Positions 8,756-17,237 of a stretch of 64,000 bases of DNA are shown here, one piece after another. Numbering within the stretch: the stretch's first letter is position 1; each line of letters starts with the position of its first letter. The position numbers and the translations under genes were made by a program. Source of the DNA: JAFDXJ01 sp038257845 (GTDB lineage: Bacteria > Bacteroidota > Bacteroidia > Chitinophagales > Chitinophagaceae). A model generated the notes under the pieces. It was not told the DNA's origin, did not search any database, and saw only the letters and a program-made list of their open reading frames with translations. The DNA is taken from the NCBI GenBank assembly GCA_038257845.1, contig JBBSQL010000010.1, positions 1 to 64,000 of the forward strand, given 5' to 3'.

Positions 8756-11700
8756 TTACAGCGGAATGATTATCTCAACGTTTGTTCCACATGGCTCATT
8801 GTTATTGTTAAACAAATCAACGATTTTTACAGAAGGTCTTTCCATATTAAGTTGATTGAGAATTTTGAGCCGGTCTTCTGTCACTTTCATGCCCATGCTC
8901 TCGTGTTTGATCAGCAGTTGTTGTTGAAGCTTTGCTGCACTGGCACGACCAATGCCGTTATCTTCAATAACACAAATGAGCGCATTCAATTCTTTGCGGA
9001 TATTGATATGGATATTTCCTTTTTCGCTTTTGTTCGCAAGTCCATGCCATATCGCATTTTCAATAAAAGGCTGAAGAATGAGGGAAGGAATTTCCACGGT
9101 GGCTGTTTTGATAAAAGGATCAACATGTATGCTGTAATCAAATTTATTATCAAGACGGTTTTGTTCTAATTGAATATAGGTTTCAAGCATCGCTAATTCA
9201 TCAGCGAGATTTAGTTTTGGTTTGTCTGAATTTTCAAGTATCAGCCGGATAAGTGTAGAAAATTTGGTCAAATAATCCGACGCCATTTTTTTATCATTCT
9301 GTAAAATATAACTGTTGATGGAATTCATACAATTGAAAATGAAATGCGGATTCATTTGTGCTTTTAATGCTTTCATTTCTATTTGCGCCAATTGCTTGTT
9401 GAAAATGGTTTTCTTTTCTTCTTCTTTCCTTATATCCGCAATTCTTCTGCGATACAATACATAAACGGCGGAGAAAATTAAAGTGATTATCAATGTTCGG
9501 AACCACCATGTCATCCAAAATGGCGGCGTGATATGAATAAAAATTGATTTACCCGCTTCATTCCACACCCCGTCATTATTAGCGGCTTTCACATGAAAAA
9601 TATAATCGCCACCACTTAGGTTATTGTACGTTGCCTGCCTTCCTGATCCGCTGTACGTCCAGTCTTTATCAGCACCTTCCAATTTATATGCATATTGATT
9701 TTTTTGCGGCACCGTATAATTAAGCGCAGCGAATTCAAAAGATAACATGTTTTGTTTATAACTGAGTTGCAGGGGAAATTGATCCGAATTATTTTCGGGT
9801 AACAATATTTCCTTTCCAAAAATTTTGAAAGAAGTGAAAGCCACAGGCGGAGGCAACTCATTCTTTATAATATTATCCGGATCAAAAAAATTATAGCTGT
9901 TATTAAATCCGAGATAAAATTTTCCATCTGCACCTTTATCAAATGAAACATCCAGGTTATTAGCTAACAATCCATCATTGGTGGAATAATTTTGAAAACT
10001 TTTTTTTGAAGGATCAAAAAAAGCTAAACCATTTAGGGTAGTGATCCATAAAAAATGATGTTCATCTTCTATCAATTTATAGCAAACATTGTTACACAAA
10101 CCATCATTCGTTGTGTAATGTATAATTTTTTTTGTTTGTAAATTAAAGTTCCAAAGCCCGTTGTAAGTGGCAATCCAAAAAGTTTTATCATCCGTTTCTA
10201 CAATAGAATAAACTGTTTGATTGGAGAAACCATTTTTCAGATTATAGATAATAAATTTCTCAGTCTTCGGATTGAATATAAATATCCCGCCAAACTGTGT
10301 TCCGCCCCAGATATTTTCTTCAGCATCTTTGGTTATACAAAAAACAGACTTATTAATACTGTCATTGTTTTCATCAAAAATTTTATTATACATTTGAAAT
10401 TGTTTGGTATTTGGATCAAATGAACAAAAACCATTTCCTTTTACAATCATCCATAATTTGCCATCCTGTGTTTGGGTTAGTTTTCCAACCCGGTTCAATG
10501 GCAAAGAATTTTTTCCGGGAATATTTTTATAAGCAATAAATGATTTTCTTTCCGGATCAAATTGATAAAATCCATGCTCAGTAGTTATCCAGATTTTACC
10601 CTTCTTGTCTTTGGCAAAATCATTTACATCTTCATTGCCATGCGGGTTTTCTGTATTTGGAATATATGAAGCATAACTTCCTGTTTGCGGGTCATACCGA
10701 ACGAGTCCGCTGCCATAAGTGCCGATCCACATTATATGATGTACCGAAGTCGTATCAATAATAATTTTTGTGACATACCAACTGCGAACAGATGATGTTG
10801 AAGGGTCAAATTTGTTTACCTGGAATTGCTGCAAATAACTGTTGAGCTTTACAACGCCTTTGTCTGTGGCAAACCATAATGTGCCGAAGTGATCATCAAA
10901 AATCTGGTAAACTGCGTAAGCATTGAAAGCATGCGGATCATTGCCGTTGATTGTTGCAAAATCAAAGGTTTTTGTTTTCTTATCAAAAATTCCAAGCCCG
11001 GCTTCACCTGTTCCAATCCATAACTTATCACTGTCATTTGAGGATTCATAAATGCTCAGAACAATGTTGGCTCTTGAACGCGTATCGGGTGATTTATTGT
11101 ACGTGTACATTTCAATTGTTCCGGTATGCTTGTTTAACTTCCCCAAACCACGACCCCATGTCCCCACCCAAATATTATTTTCATGATCACGGAAAACATT
11201 CATGATCGTATTATCCTGGTCCGGAAATTTTTCAAAAACAAATCGATGAAATTCATGCGTGCTTTTATTAATGCTGTAGAGACCTTGTTGGGTTCCCACC
11301 CACATTATTCCTTCGTTATCTTCAATAATGGAACTAATTATTAATTTGTTCAGTAAATGTTTAATGGGAAATGTTTCAATTTTTCCTTCAGCATTCAGGC
11401 TTTGCAATCCGTCATCATCTCCAAACCAAACAATATCCTGTGCATCAATATAAAGAGCATCTATGGAAGTTATTTTTGATTTGGTTGTTACCGGAAACTT
11501 TTTGAAGTTGCCTGTTACCGGGAAATATTCTATAAGCCCGTCAGCAGATGCCATCCATATATTTCCTTTACTATCAAGTGCCATTTTACCGAATTCATTA
11601 CTAGCAGGAGCGTTTAAATTACGCTCATCATGATGATAAATTTTAAAATTAATGCCATCGTATTTATTAAGTCCATCTTGTGTGGAAATCCAAATGAACC

Positions 11701-11905
11701 CTTGTTTATCTTTTACTATCCATCTTGTTCCGTCAAAAGATAATCCATTACTGAAGTTGAGATGATCGAAGTGAAGACTGGAAAAATAAGTGCGCGGAGC
11801 AGCCTGTTGCGCACTCATAATTCCCGGGTAAAAGATTACGAAGAAACAAAAATTAATTAAAATTTTTATTGACACATAATGATTATAAAACCTGGAATAA
11901 TTCAT
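8756..11905 (-). CDS. Two-component sensor: reg_prop propeller + Y_Y_Y + LytS-type kinase
   Basis: This 1049-residue membrane sensor kinase starts with a signal/anchor segment (about residues 12-32). It continues with about a dozen reg_prop propeller repeats, each with a GxxWxGT-like core (for example EGIMWVGTQQGLYSI, ENIWVGTWGRGLGKL). A Y_Y_Y domain (about 715-790) and one membrane helix (WWFRTLIITLIFSAVYVLY, about 800-820) follow. The His_kinase domain has QMNPHFIFNCMNSINSYI, and a HATPase region follows with ENAIWHGL and VIEDNGIGRASA. Phosphotransfer to a LytTR regulator is expected, and the gene at 4537-5331 is the candidate partner. No receiver is fused, unlike hybrid systems of the same architecture. 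The ligand is unknown. Confidence 0.92.
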   Translation of the reverse strand: MNYSRFYNHYVSIKILINFCFFVIFYPGIMSAQQAAPRTYFSSLHFDHLNFSNGLSFDGTRWIVKDKQGFIWISTQDGLNKYDGINFKIYHHDERNLNAPASNEFGKMALDSKGNIWMASADGLIEYFPVTGNFKKFPVTTKSKITSIDALYIDAQDIVWFGDDDGLQSLNAEGKIETFPIKHLLNKLIISSIIEDNEGIMWVGTQQGLYSINKSTHEFHRFVFEKFPDQDNTIMNVFRDHENNIWVGTWGRGLGKLNKHTGTIEMYTYNKSPDTRSRANIVLSIYESSNDSDKLWIGTGEAGLGIFDKKTKTFDFATINGNDPHAFNAYAVYQIFDDHFGTLWFATDKGVVKLNSYLQQFQVNKFDPSTSSVRSWYVTKIIIDTTSVHHIMWIGTYGSGLVRYDPQTGSYASYIPNTENPHGNEDVNDFAKDKKGKIWITTEHGFYQFDPERKSFIAYKNIPGKNSLPLNRVGKLTQTQDGKLWMIVKGNGFCSFDPNTKQFQMYNKIFDENNDSINKSVFCITKDAEENIWGGTQFGGIFIFNPKTEKFIIYNLKNGFSNQTVYSIVETDDKTFWIATYNGLWNFNLQTKKIIHYTTNDGLCNNVCYKLIEDEHHFLWITTLNGLAFFDPSKKSFQNYSTNDGLLANNLDVSFDKGADGKFYLGFNNSYNFFDPDNIIKNELPPPVAFTSFKIFGKEILLPENNSDQFPLQLSYKQNMLSFEFAALNYTVPQKNQYAYKLEGADKDWTYSGSGRQATYNNLSGGDYIFHVKAANNDGVWNEAGKSIFIHITPPFWMTWWFRTLIITLIFSAVYVLYRRRIADIRKEEEKKTIFNKQLAQIEMKALKAQMNPHFIFNCMNSINSYILQNDKKMASDYLTKFSTLIRLILENSDKPKLNLADELAMLETYIQLEQNRLDNKFDYSIHVDPFIKTATVEIPSLILQPFIENAIWHGLANKSEKGNIHINIRKELNALICVIEDNGIGRASAAKLQQQLLIKHESMGMKVTEDRLKILNQLNMERPSVKIVDLFNNNNEPCGTNVEIIIPL

Positions 11906-12188
11906 GATGCATTGGTTATATCATTAAATTTAAGTCTTCGCGGGCAGGGCTTTGTGCAAGTGTGGAATGCATTGAAAGCCTCCTTCCTGAACAGATGCTG
12001 ATTAAAATTGAACCGTCCTGCAAAAAGTTGATATATTATTTTGTTTTTTACACAGTTCATATATGTACATAATGTTGATGAGCCTTTAAATATTCATATT
12101 TAGAAAATCGTTTTGTCAATTAGAATATGTAGCATTATTGCACCAGTAATATAAGTGTTTGTAAATTTACAAACCAGGACAAGGCAAA

Positions 12189-13931
12189 TTAAAACAATAC
12201 AATCCCCGGTTTGATATCAGCATTTTCAAATGCTATATCAAATTTATTTTTTATGACTTTGGCGGCTGCAGTTTTTTTCTGTTGCTGTAATGCCTGGTAA
12301 AGTCCAAATAACGACCAATGATTATTAGGATTCTCTTTCAGGTCTTCTTCAAAAATGTTTGCTGCTTTTGATGCATTGCCTGATTGTAATAAAACAGTAC
12401 CCAAATATTCTCTTGCCGGCAGTAACCAGTCCTTTGGTTCATTATAGATCATCTTATCCTCATATACAACGGCTTCACTCAATAAGCGGATAGCTTTTGT
12501 AAAGTCATTTTGTTTTGCTGAAATAATTCCCGCTAATATTTTGGCTCCTACATTAGCGGCATCTGCAGGTGCATTATAAGGTGCCATCACCAACAACATA
12601 TCCGGCGAAGTCATTTTTTCTTGTACAATCTTTAATTCATTTTCAGCCTCTGTAAATTTATTCTTTCCTGCAAAAGCCATACCCCTGGCCCAATGCCATA
12701 AAGTGGAAGAATAAACATAGTTTTCATTAACCGGCGGATCATTTAAAATAGCATCCCATTTGCCAAAGCGAACATTATTAATTGTTGGCGTCATATAAAG
12801 GTATTGCATGTAAGTACCTTCCGGTGCAGGCACGGACTGGTAACTGCTATCAAAACTGTTGCGGGTTGCCCAAGCAGATTTATTGCTGTAACTATAGTTC
12901 GCTTTCATCATGGCACAGTTAGTCTGCATGTGCAAATTATGTACAAGGTAAAGACCGACATTGTTTTGAACAGTAGGATATATGGCGAGGTAATTATCAT
13001 ATCCTTTTACCGCCATCTCATTTACGATTATGCCTTTTTTGTATTCCCCGTTGCGTATGTAAATATGTGATGGCATGTGTATCATGTGAGCAACACCAGG
13101 CATTAATTTACCTACTCTGTCTGCACTTGCCATGGCTCTTTTAGAATTTTTAGATGCTTCCACTGCATGTATATAATAATGATTGGCACCAGGATGGTTG
13201 CTGTTTATTTTTATTGCGCCTTCCAGCACGCTCAGTAGTTCGGGTGTCCATGGTTCTGCGTCACCATTATGTTTCCAGTAATCCCAGGGGTGCTGGAGCA
13301 TGAGTGCATCCGCATATAAAGTAGCTACATCCGCATCTTGTTTAAAGTTGTTGTAGGCATTTTTCATGGCCGTTGCATACAATTGATTCAATGCTACCCT
13401 GCTTATGGTACTGTCCGGGGAATATCTTACTGCCATGGCAGCTATGAGTGCTTTTTCTTTCGGGCTGCAATTATTTTGCAGAGAAACAGCTTTTTGCGCT
13501 GCAGCAAAAGCTTCAGGTGTAGCAGCGTATTCAAAGTCGTTAATATTTGGACCATAGGCCAGTGCCTGTGCCCAATAGATCATGGCATTGTTAGGATCAA
13601 AACGTTCAGCTTTTTTAAAAGAAGCCATAGCCTCAATTATGTGAAAGGCATAATACATATTAATGCCCTGGTTGAAATAAAAACGGGCACTGTCATCTTG
13701 TGTAGTAATATTCCAACGGTAATTACCCCAGCCGGGCAAAACGCCGATGCCGTTGGCAAGACTGTCGGCATTAAGCTCTGTCCAGTCAGGAGAACAAGAC
13801 ATCACGAGACGGTGTTTATATACTTCTTCTCTTGAAATCAGCCTGGGCTTGTCATTTATTTTTGAATACCGGAAACCTGCAATTAGCAATAAACCAATAA
13901 GGGTTCCTGCTATAAATAATTTTGATCTCAT
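12189..13931 (-). CDS. Tetratricopeptide-repeat protein
   Basis: This protein of about 580 residues has an N-terminal membrane or signal segment (LFIAGTLIGLLLIAGF). The ATG at 13931 is preferred over one ten residues upstream because it places this segment at the terminus. TPR-like helical pairs recur along the chain (MASFKKAERFDPNNAMIYWA; AKILAGIISAKQNDFTKAI; AANIFEEDLKENPNNHWSLF). A histidine-rich segment typical of this family lies near residues 255-295 (HYYIHAVEAS, HMIHMPSHIYIR) and could bind a metal, but no known motif is met. It stands alone, with about 280 bp of apparently empty DNA downstream before the sensor-kinase gene. Confidence 0.65.
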   Translation of the reverse strand: MRSKLFIAGTLIGLLLIAGFRYSKINDKPRLISREEVYKHRLVMSCSPDWTELNADSLANGIGVLPGWGNYRWNITTQDDSARFYFNQGINMYYAFHIIEAMASFKKAERFDPNNAMIYWAQALAYGPNINDFEYAATPEAFAAAQKAVSLQNNCSPKEKALIAAMAVRYSPDSTISRVALNQLYATAMKNAYNNFKQDADVATLYADALMLQHPWDYWKHNGDAEPWTPELLSVLEGAIKINSNHPGANHYYIHAVEASKNSKRAMASADRVGKLMPGVAHMIHMPSHIYIRNGEYKKGIIVNEMAVKGYDNYLAIYPTVQNNVGLYLVHNLHMQTNCAMMKANYSYSNKSAWATRNSFDSSYQSVPAPEGTYMQYLYMTPTINNVRFGKWDAILNDPPVNENYVYSSTLWHWARGMAFAGKNKFTEAENELKIVQEKMTSPDMLLVMAPYNAPADAANVGAKILAGIISAKQNDFTKAIRLLSEAVVYEDKMIYNEPKDWLLPAREYLGTVLLQSGNASKAANIFEEDLKENPNNHWSLFGLYQALQQQKKTAAAKVIKNKFDIAFENADIKPGIVLF

Positions 13932-14159
13932 TACTAATTGTTTTAAAATTGAAGAGAACACATTCCGGGTATCAAATAAATATAGGAAAACTAATAAGAA
14001 AAGCCTGGTATTACTTGTTTATTATTGTTGTGTTAGCAGAAAATGCACAAGACAATTTCGGTCCGCCCGAATTTTTGCCATGTCTTTCGTTGAACTAAAC
14101 CTAAGGTAGCCTTCCGCAACAATCCGTACATTTAGCGTACACTAAAAAACCTTTAGATT

Positions 14160-14505
14160 ATGACAACGAAAAAAATCGCCGGAAGCATTAAGGTATAACA
14201 AGTACCTTAACCGTGCCTGTCGCGAAGTTAGCGGTTTTGTAGAACTTCTTCAACGTTTTGAGCGCAATATTTCCATTCTTGGCAGAAGTCAAAGAACCTT
14301 TGATAATTATAATTGGCATGTTGCTGTGATGGCTCTTCATTTTCAATGCCTTCCTACAGAACTCGATCCAGAGCAGGTTAAGGATTATCTTTACGAACTG
14401 CAACAGCGCAGCAAAATGCCTTCTCAAACTTATTTTAAACATACCGTTTACGGCCTTCGTTTTTTAAGCAAGGGCGAAGGAAATGCCAATTCTCTGTCAG
14501 TATAA
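14160..14505 (+). pseudogene. Truncated, frameshifted tyrosine-recombinase N-terminus
   Basis: Reading from the ATG at 14160 gives MTTKKIAGSIK and then a stop. Removing one G near 14193 restores a frame (14194-14505) that reads YNKYLNRACREVSGFVELL ... SKMPSQTYFKHTVYGLRFL. This is the N-terminal SAM-like domain of the tyrosine recombinases that accompany IS91-type transposases in this phylum. The frame ends about 110 codons in, with no catalytic domain. It therefore has both a frameshift and a 3' truncation. It runs on the plus strand, opposite to its neighbours, and abuts attC-like site A. It probably marks an older mobile element cut off where the cassette array now begins. Confidence 0.7.
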
Positions 14506-14532
14506 TAATCAAGGAAATCTTTTTTGACAAAT

Positions 14533-14614
14533 CCATAACGTAAATCTATCCGGTTTCGTTCAACTATGGTTTCATTTCTTGCCCGTTGGGCAAAACGAAA
14601 CCTTAGTTATTGCA
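14533..14614. repeat. attC-like inverted repeat, site A
   Basis: This 82-bp imperfect palindrome has inner arms GGTTTCGTT (14552-14560) and AACGAAACC (14594-14602), which pair perfectly. Outer core-like ends are CCATAAC (14533) and GTTATTGCA (14606). The right end lies 7 bp from the stop codon of the PIN gene. It is the shortest and least typical of the seven sites, and its right core does not complement the left core of site B. Confidence 0.6.
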
Positions 14615-14621
14615 CGCCGTT

Positions 14622-15071
14622 TTAGTCTCGTTCTAAATCGTCAAGCAATAAAGATAATTCTGATGTCAAAATAATATCCTTGAAGCGCTTAGTTTTCAGT
14701 CCATTATAAAGTTGTAAATCGCCTGTCCACAATTTTCCTTCCAAATGTTTTGTCAATGCAACAAACACAGTATCGTTTGGGTCTATTGTTTTCAATAGTG
14801 TCTCAGTTTTGATTAATAGGTCTTGTGGAATAAGACGTTCATCAATGAATGTAATGTTTTGGGTTATAAGTTCTTCAAGTTCGGATAACTGGTCTTCTGT
14901 GAGTTTCGTAATTTTCAAGAGTTTATTACGATGTCTATGAATTTCAATCCGAAGATAATTACAAGTGAAAAACTGGAAGTGCTCTTTGGAGTTTAAAAGT
15001 ATTTTCCCGATACGACTGTTGGAATTAAGAATGGCACTAAAGACAATGTTTGTGTCAACAATGATTTTCAT
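14622..15071 (-). CDS. PIN-domain toxin (VapC-like)
   Basis: This 149-residue PIN-domain protein is a presumed Mg-dependent ribonuclease toxin. The acidic residues of the active site are visible: MKIIVDTNIVFSA (first Asp), YLRIEIHRH (Glu), IDPNDTVFVALTKHL (Asp) and WTGDLQLY (last Asp). Its ATG overlaps the TGA of the upstream antitoxin-like gene by four bases (ATGA), the usual coupling in such pairs. The stop lies 7 bp from attC-like site A. Toxin-antitoxin pairs are a common cargo of sedentary integron arrays, where they are thought to stabilise the array. Confidence 0.85.
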   Translation of the reverse strand: MKIIVDTNIVFSAILNSNSRIGKILLNSKEHFQFFTCNYLRIEIHRHRNKLLKITKLTEDQLSELEELITQNITFIDERLIPQDLLIKTETLLKTIDPNDTVFVALTKHLEGKLWTGDLQLYNGLKTKRFKDIILTSELSLLLDDLERD

Positions 15072-15271
15072 TTAATCAATTTGGTTTTGTTTTTAGTCCA
15101 CCATTTTGCGTTTATGTCGTTGGCAAGTTTATCCACTTCTTTTTGGTCAGTCTTGAAGGTGGAGGTTAATTCTTTATAACGTGCATAATTCAAAAAGTCC
15201 TGTAAGTCTTCAGTGTCCACCGAAGCAGACAGCCTAATTATTACTTCTTTGCTTGTTCTTTCTACTAACAT
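15068..15271 (-). CDS. Probable antitoxin of the PIN pair
   Basis: This small 67-residue protein is encoded directly upstream of and overlapping the PIN toxin. It begins with a strand-like EVIIRLSASVD suited to an N-terminal DNA-binding or dimer domain. A helical middle (DLQDFLNYARYKELTS) and a basic, tryptophan-containing C-terminus (NAKWWTKNKTKLIK) follow. The tail is the part that wraps the toxin in such pairs. No named antitoxin family is recognised with certainty, so the call rests mainly on gene order, size and the four-base overlap. It lies 72 bp downstream of the core of attC-like site B. Confidence 0.65.
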   Translation of the reverse strand: MLVERTSKEVIIRLSASVDTEDLQDFLNYARYKELTSTFKTDQKEVDKLANDINAKWWTKNKTKLIK

Positions 15272-15343
15272 TGCTTAAATATTGTTTGTCCGAAGTTACG
15301 ACTTTTATTAACTGCCTCAACTGTAAGGGCTGTTAAAGAAAAT

Positions 15344-15545
15344 TGCAGCCAACGAACCAGTATTGGCGAAGGTTGGGAAATAGAATTCCGTCTGCCCACA
15401 ACCGATGATGATTGAAAATATTTTGTTGAAGTTAACAATAAAAAGTTCAGTGTTGCTTGTCTTGCCCAAACCAAAGCTGAAAAATGAAAAACCGATGATT
15501 GGACTTCCGTCTGCCCAACTTTTGCCAATATTTTTGTTGGCTGCA
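15344..15545. repeat. attC-like inverted repeat, site B
   Basis: The outer cores TGCAGCCAAC (15344-15353) and GTTGGCTGCA (15536-15545) are perfect reverse complements. The inner arms TATTGGCGAAGGTTGGG (15361-15377) and CCCAACTTTTGCCAATA (15514-15530) match at 15 of 17 positions. The right end is 15 bp from the stop of the serine hydrolase gene. The loop of about 135 bp has degenerate inner copies of a CCGTCTGCCCA motif. An open frame can be drawn across it on the minus strand but has no protein-like character. Confidence 0.8.
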
Positions 15546-15560
15546 GAGCTACTTTTATTG

Positions 15561-16973
15561 TCAATCTTCTAAATTCGCACAAATTAATTTGCCATTGGCA
15601 TTATAGGCAAAAGACCAATAGCTTGGTTTGTCTGCTTCAATTTTGTAGTAGAAAACTTCAGTAATAGATGTGCCAAATAATTGTCTTGGATTAGATTTTA
15701 GAAATACTTTGCCAAGTAACACAGTTTTCTTAAATCCTCTTAATAAATCCTCTAATTCATCGGGGTCAAAGCCAGAAATATTAATTTGTTGATACAGCTG
15801 CCCACGATTATATTTCTTAATTGATAAATCGTGAAATAAGTTCTCAATTCCCTTCGTCTTATAATCTGCTTTACTTTTTTCTTTTTTTACTTCTGAAATC
15901 TTTTTAAAGGTTTTATCATAGTATGATGCCAGTTGATAAGTCAAGTCAGATAAATCTGATTTCCATTTGTTACATAATACGATTATATCTAAACCTGTTT
16001 CAGGAATTTTGGTAATTCTTGAATTGAAGCCTGTTCTAAATGCTCCGCCATGTTCAAAAAGTACCTTATTCCTGTAGTAATAAATATACCATCCATAGCC
16101 ATAGGGTATGACAATGCCCGTTTTTAGCTTTCCTGCTGTGAACATTGCCTGTTTACTTTCTACTTTCAAAAAGTTATTGTCATTGAGGGCATTGTTCCAT
16201 TTTATCATGTCGTCAATAGTAGTTAGAATGCCAACATCAGCCCTAGCTTCAGCGGCTGAGGGTATATCTATACCAATTTCATACTTGTTATTGTTCCAAT
16301 GATATCCGGTTGCAAGATTGTTAGTTAGAGAGGTTGAGTCATAAACGCATGTTGATGACATTTCCAGAGGTTTGAAAATTCTATCTTTCAAAAAATATGA
16401 GTAGTTCCTTCCAGTGATTTTTTCAATAACTAAACCCAGAAAAAAAGGCCCACTGCTATAGTTAAATCCTTCCCCTGGTTTAAAAAATAGGGGCATTTGT
16501 TTCTGTGCGTCAAGCATTTTTTCATCAGTGTTGTTTCTGAAAAAATAGGAAGTTGGCTCATCCCAGTCATCTCTTAAACCGGATGTGTGATTCATTAACT
16601 GCTCCAGAGTAATATCTCTCCATGTTAAGGGCAGATTAGATAAATATTTTGAAAGCAAATCATGAACAGAAAGTTTTCCGTCTTCTTGCAATAATAAAAT
16701 TGCGGCACAGGTAATTTGCTTTGTCATTGAGGCAATTTCAAAAACAGTATTATCTGTTACCGGAATATTATATTCAATATTTGAAACTCCATAACTAGAT
16801 TTCTTTATTACCTGACCATTTTTAATGACTGCTAAAGTTAATCCCGGGATATGCTTTTCATCCATATGTTTTGATATGACCGAATCAATCAGCTGATTAG
16901 GAATTGACTTTTGTGAGTATGCTGTACTGAATGAAGCGATTAGGATGCAAAAGAGGAAAATGAAATATTTCAC
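15561..16973 (-). CDS. Secreted class C beta-lactamase-family serine hydrolase
   Basis: This 470-residue protein has a signal peptide (KYFIFLFCILIASFSTAYS). The penicillin-binding-protein/class C fold spans about residues 28-360. The catalytic SxxK motif is in EIASMTKQITC, the second motif is at FNYSSGPFF (Tyr-Ser-Ser instead of the common Tyr-x-Asn), and the third is LFEHGGAFRTG (His-Gly-Gly). A C-terminal extension of about 110 residues resembles the non-catalytic tails of this family. Members include esterases and peptidases, so antibiotic resistance should not be assumed. It is cassette cargo: attC-like site C precedes it and site B follows it, with matching cores at both cassette ends. 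Confidence 0.88.
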   Translation of the reverse strand: MKYFIFLFCILIASFSTAYSQKSIPNQLIDSVISKHMDEKHIPGLTLAVIKNGQVIKKSSYGVSNIEYNIPVTDNTVFEIASMTKQITCAAILLLQEDGKLSVHDLLSKYLSNLPLTWRDITLEQLMNHTSGLRDDWDEPTSYFFRNNTDEKMLDAQKQMPLFFKPGEGFNYSSGPFFLGLVIEKITGRNYSYFLKDRIFKPLEMSSTCVYDSTSLTNNLATGYHWNNNKYEIGIDIPSAAEARADVGILTTIDDMIKWNNALNDNNFLKVESKQAMFTAGKLKTGIVIPYGYGWYIYYYRNKVLFEHGGAFRTGFNSRITKIPETGLDIIVLCNKWKSDLSDLTYQLASYYDKTFKKISEVKKEKSKADYKTKGIENLFHDLSIKKYNRGQLYQQINISGFDPDELEDLLRGFKKTVLLGKVFLKSNPRQLFGTSITEVFYYKIEADKPSYWSFAYNANGKLICANLED

Positions 16974-17021
16974 TTGCGTTAAAACGATTAATTTTTTAAT
17001 AAACGACTGTTACTAAAGCTT

Positions 17022-17221
17022 TGCAGCCAACGTCCACGGCTTGCTGCTGTGCTGGCATTTTATAATGTCGAGCCGGTAACTGAAGCCGATTAAAATTAAT
17101 AATGTTGAAGATAACAACAAATGCTCAAATGAATTCCGTCCGCCGGATAATAGCTGATAGTACCTAAATGCTCATTGTTATTCCGTCGCCCCAGCATAGT
17201 AGCAAACCGAATGTTGTGCGT
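17022..17221. repeat. attC-like inverted repeat, site C
   Basis: The left core TGCAGCCAAC (17022-17031) is the exact reverse complement of the right core of site B (15536-15545), the other end of the same cassette. Inner arms CGGCTTGCTGCTGTGCTGG (17037-17055) and CCAGCATAGTAGCAAACCG (17191-17209) match at 16 of 19 positions. The right core GTTGTGCGT (17213-17221) ends 16 bp from the stop codon of the neighbouring membrane-protein gene. Confidence 0.82.
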
Positions 17222-17237
17222 TCGTGCTTCATCTTAA

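Noticed and set aside
14020..14110. A possible eighth attC-like site containing GTCCGCCCGAATTT
   Set aside because: Some loop-like motif similarity exists, but no convincing pair of arms or matching core was found.
14188..14442. An 84-codon minus-strand frame
   Set aside because: It is antisense to the recombinase N-terminal remnant, whose plus-strand reading has clear family similarity.
15265..15582. A 105-codon open frame on the minus strand between the antitoxin and the serine hydrolase gene
   Set aside because: It is a translation of attC-like site B: it overlaps both neighbours, covers the inverted repeat, and has no domain or start signal.
15561..16973. Reading the class C-type hydrolase as an antibiotic-resistance cassette
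   Set aside because: The SxxK/HGG fold is shared by many esterases and peptidases. The second motif is Tyr-Ser-Ser and a non-catalytic extension is present, so resistance is not supported.
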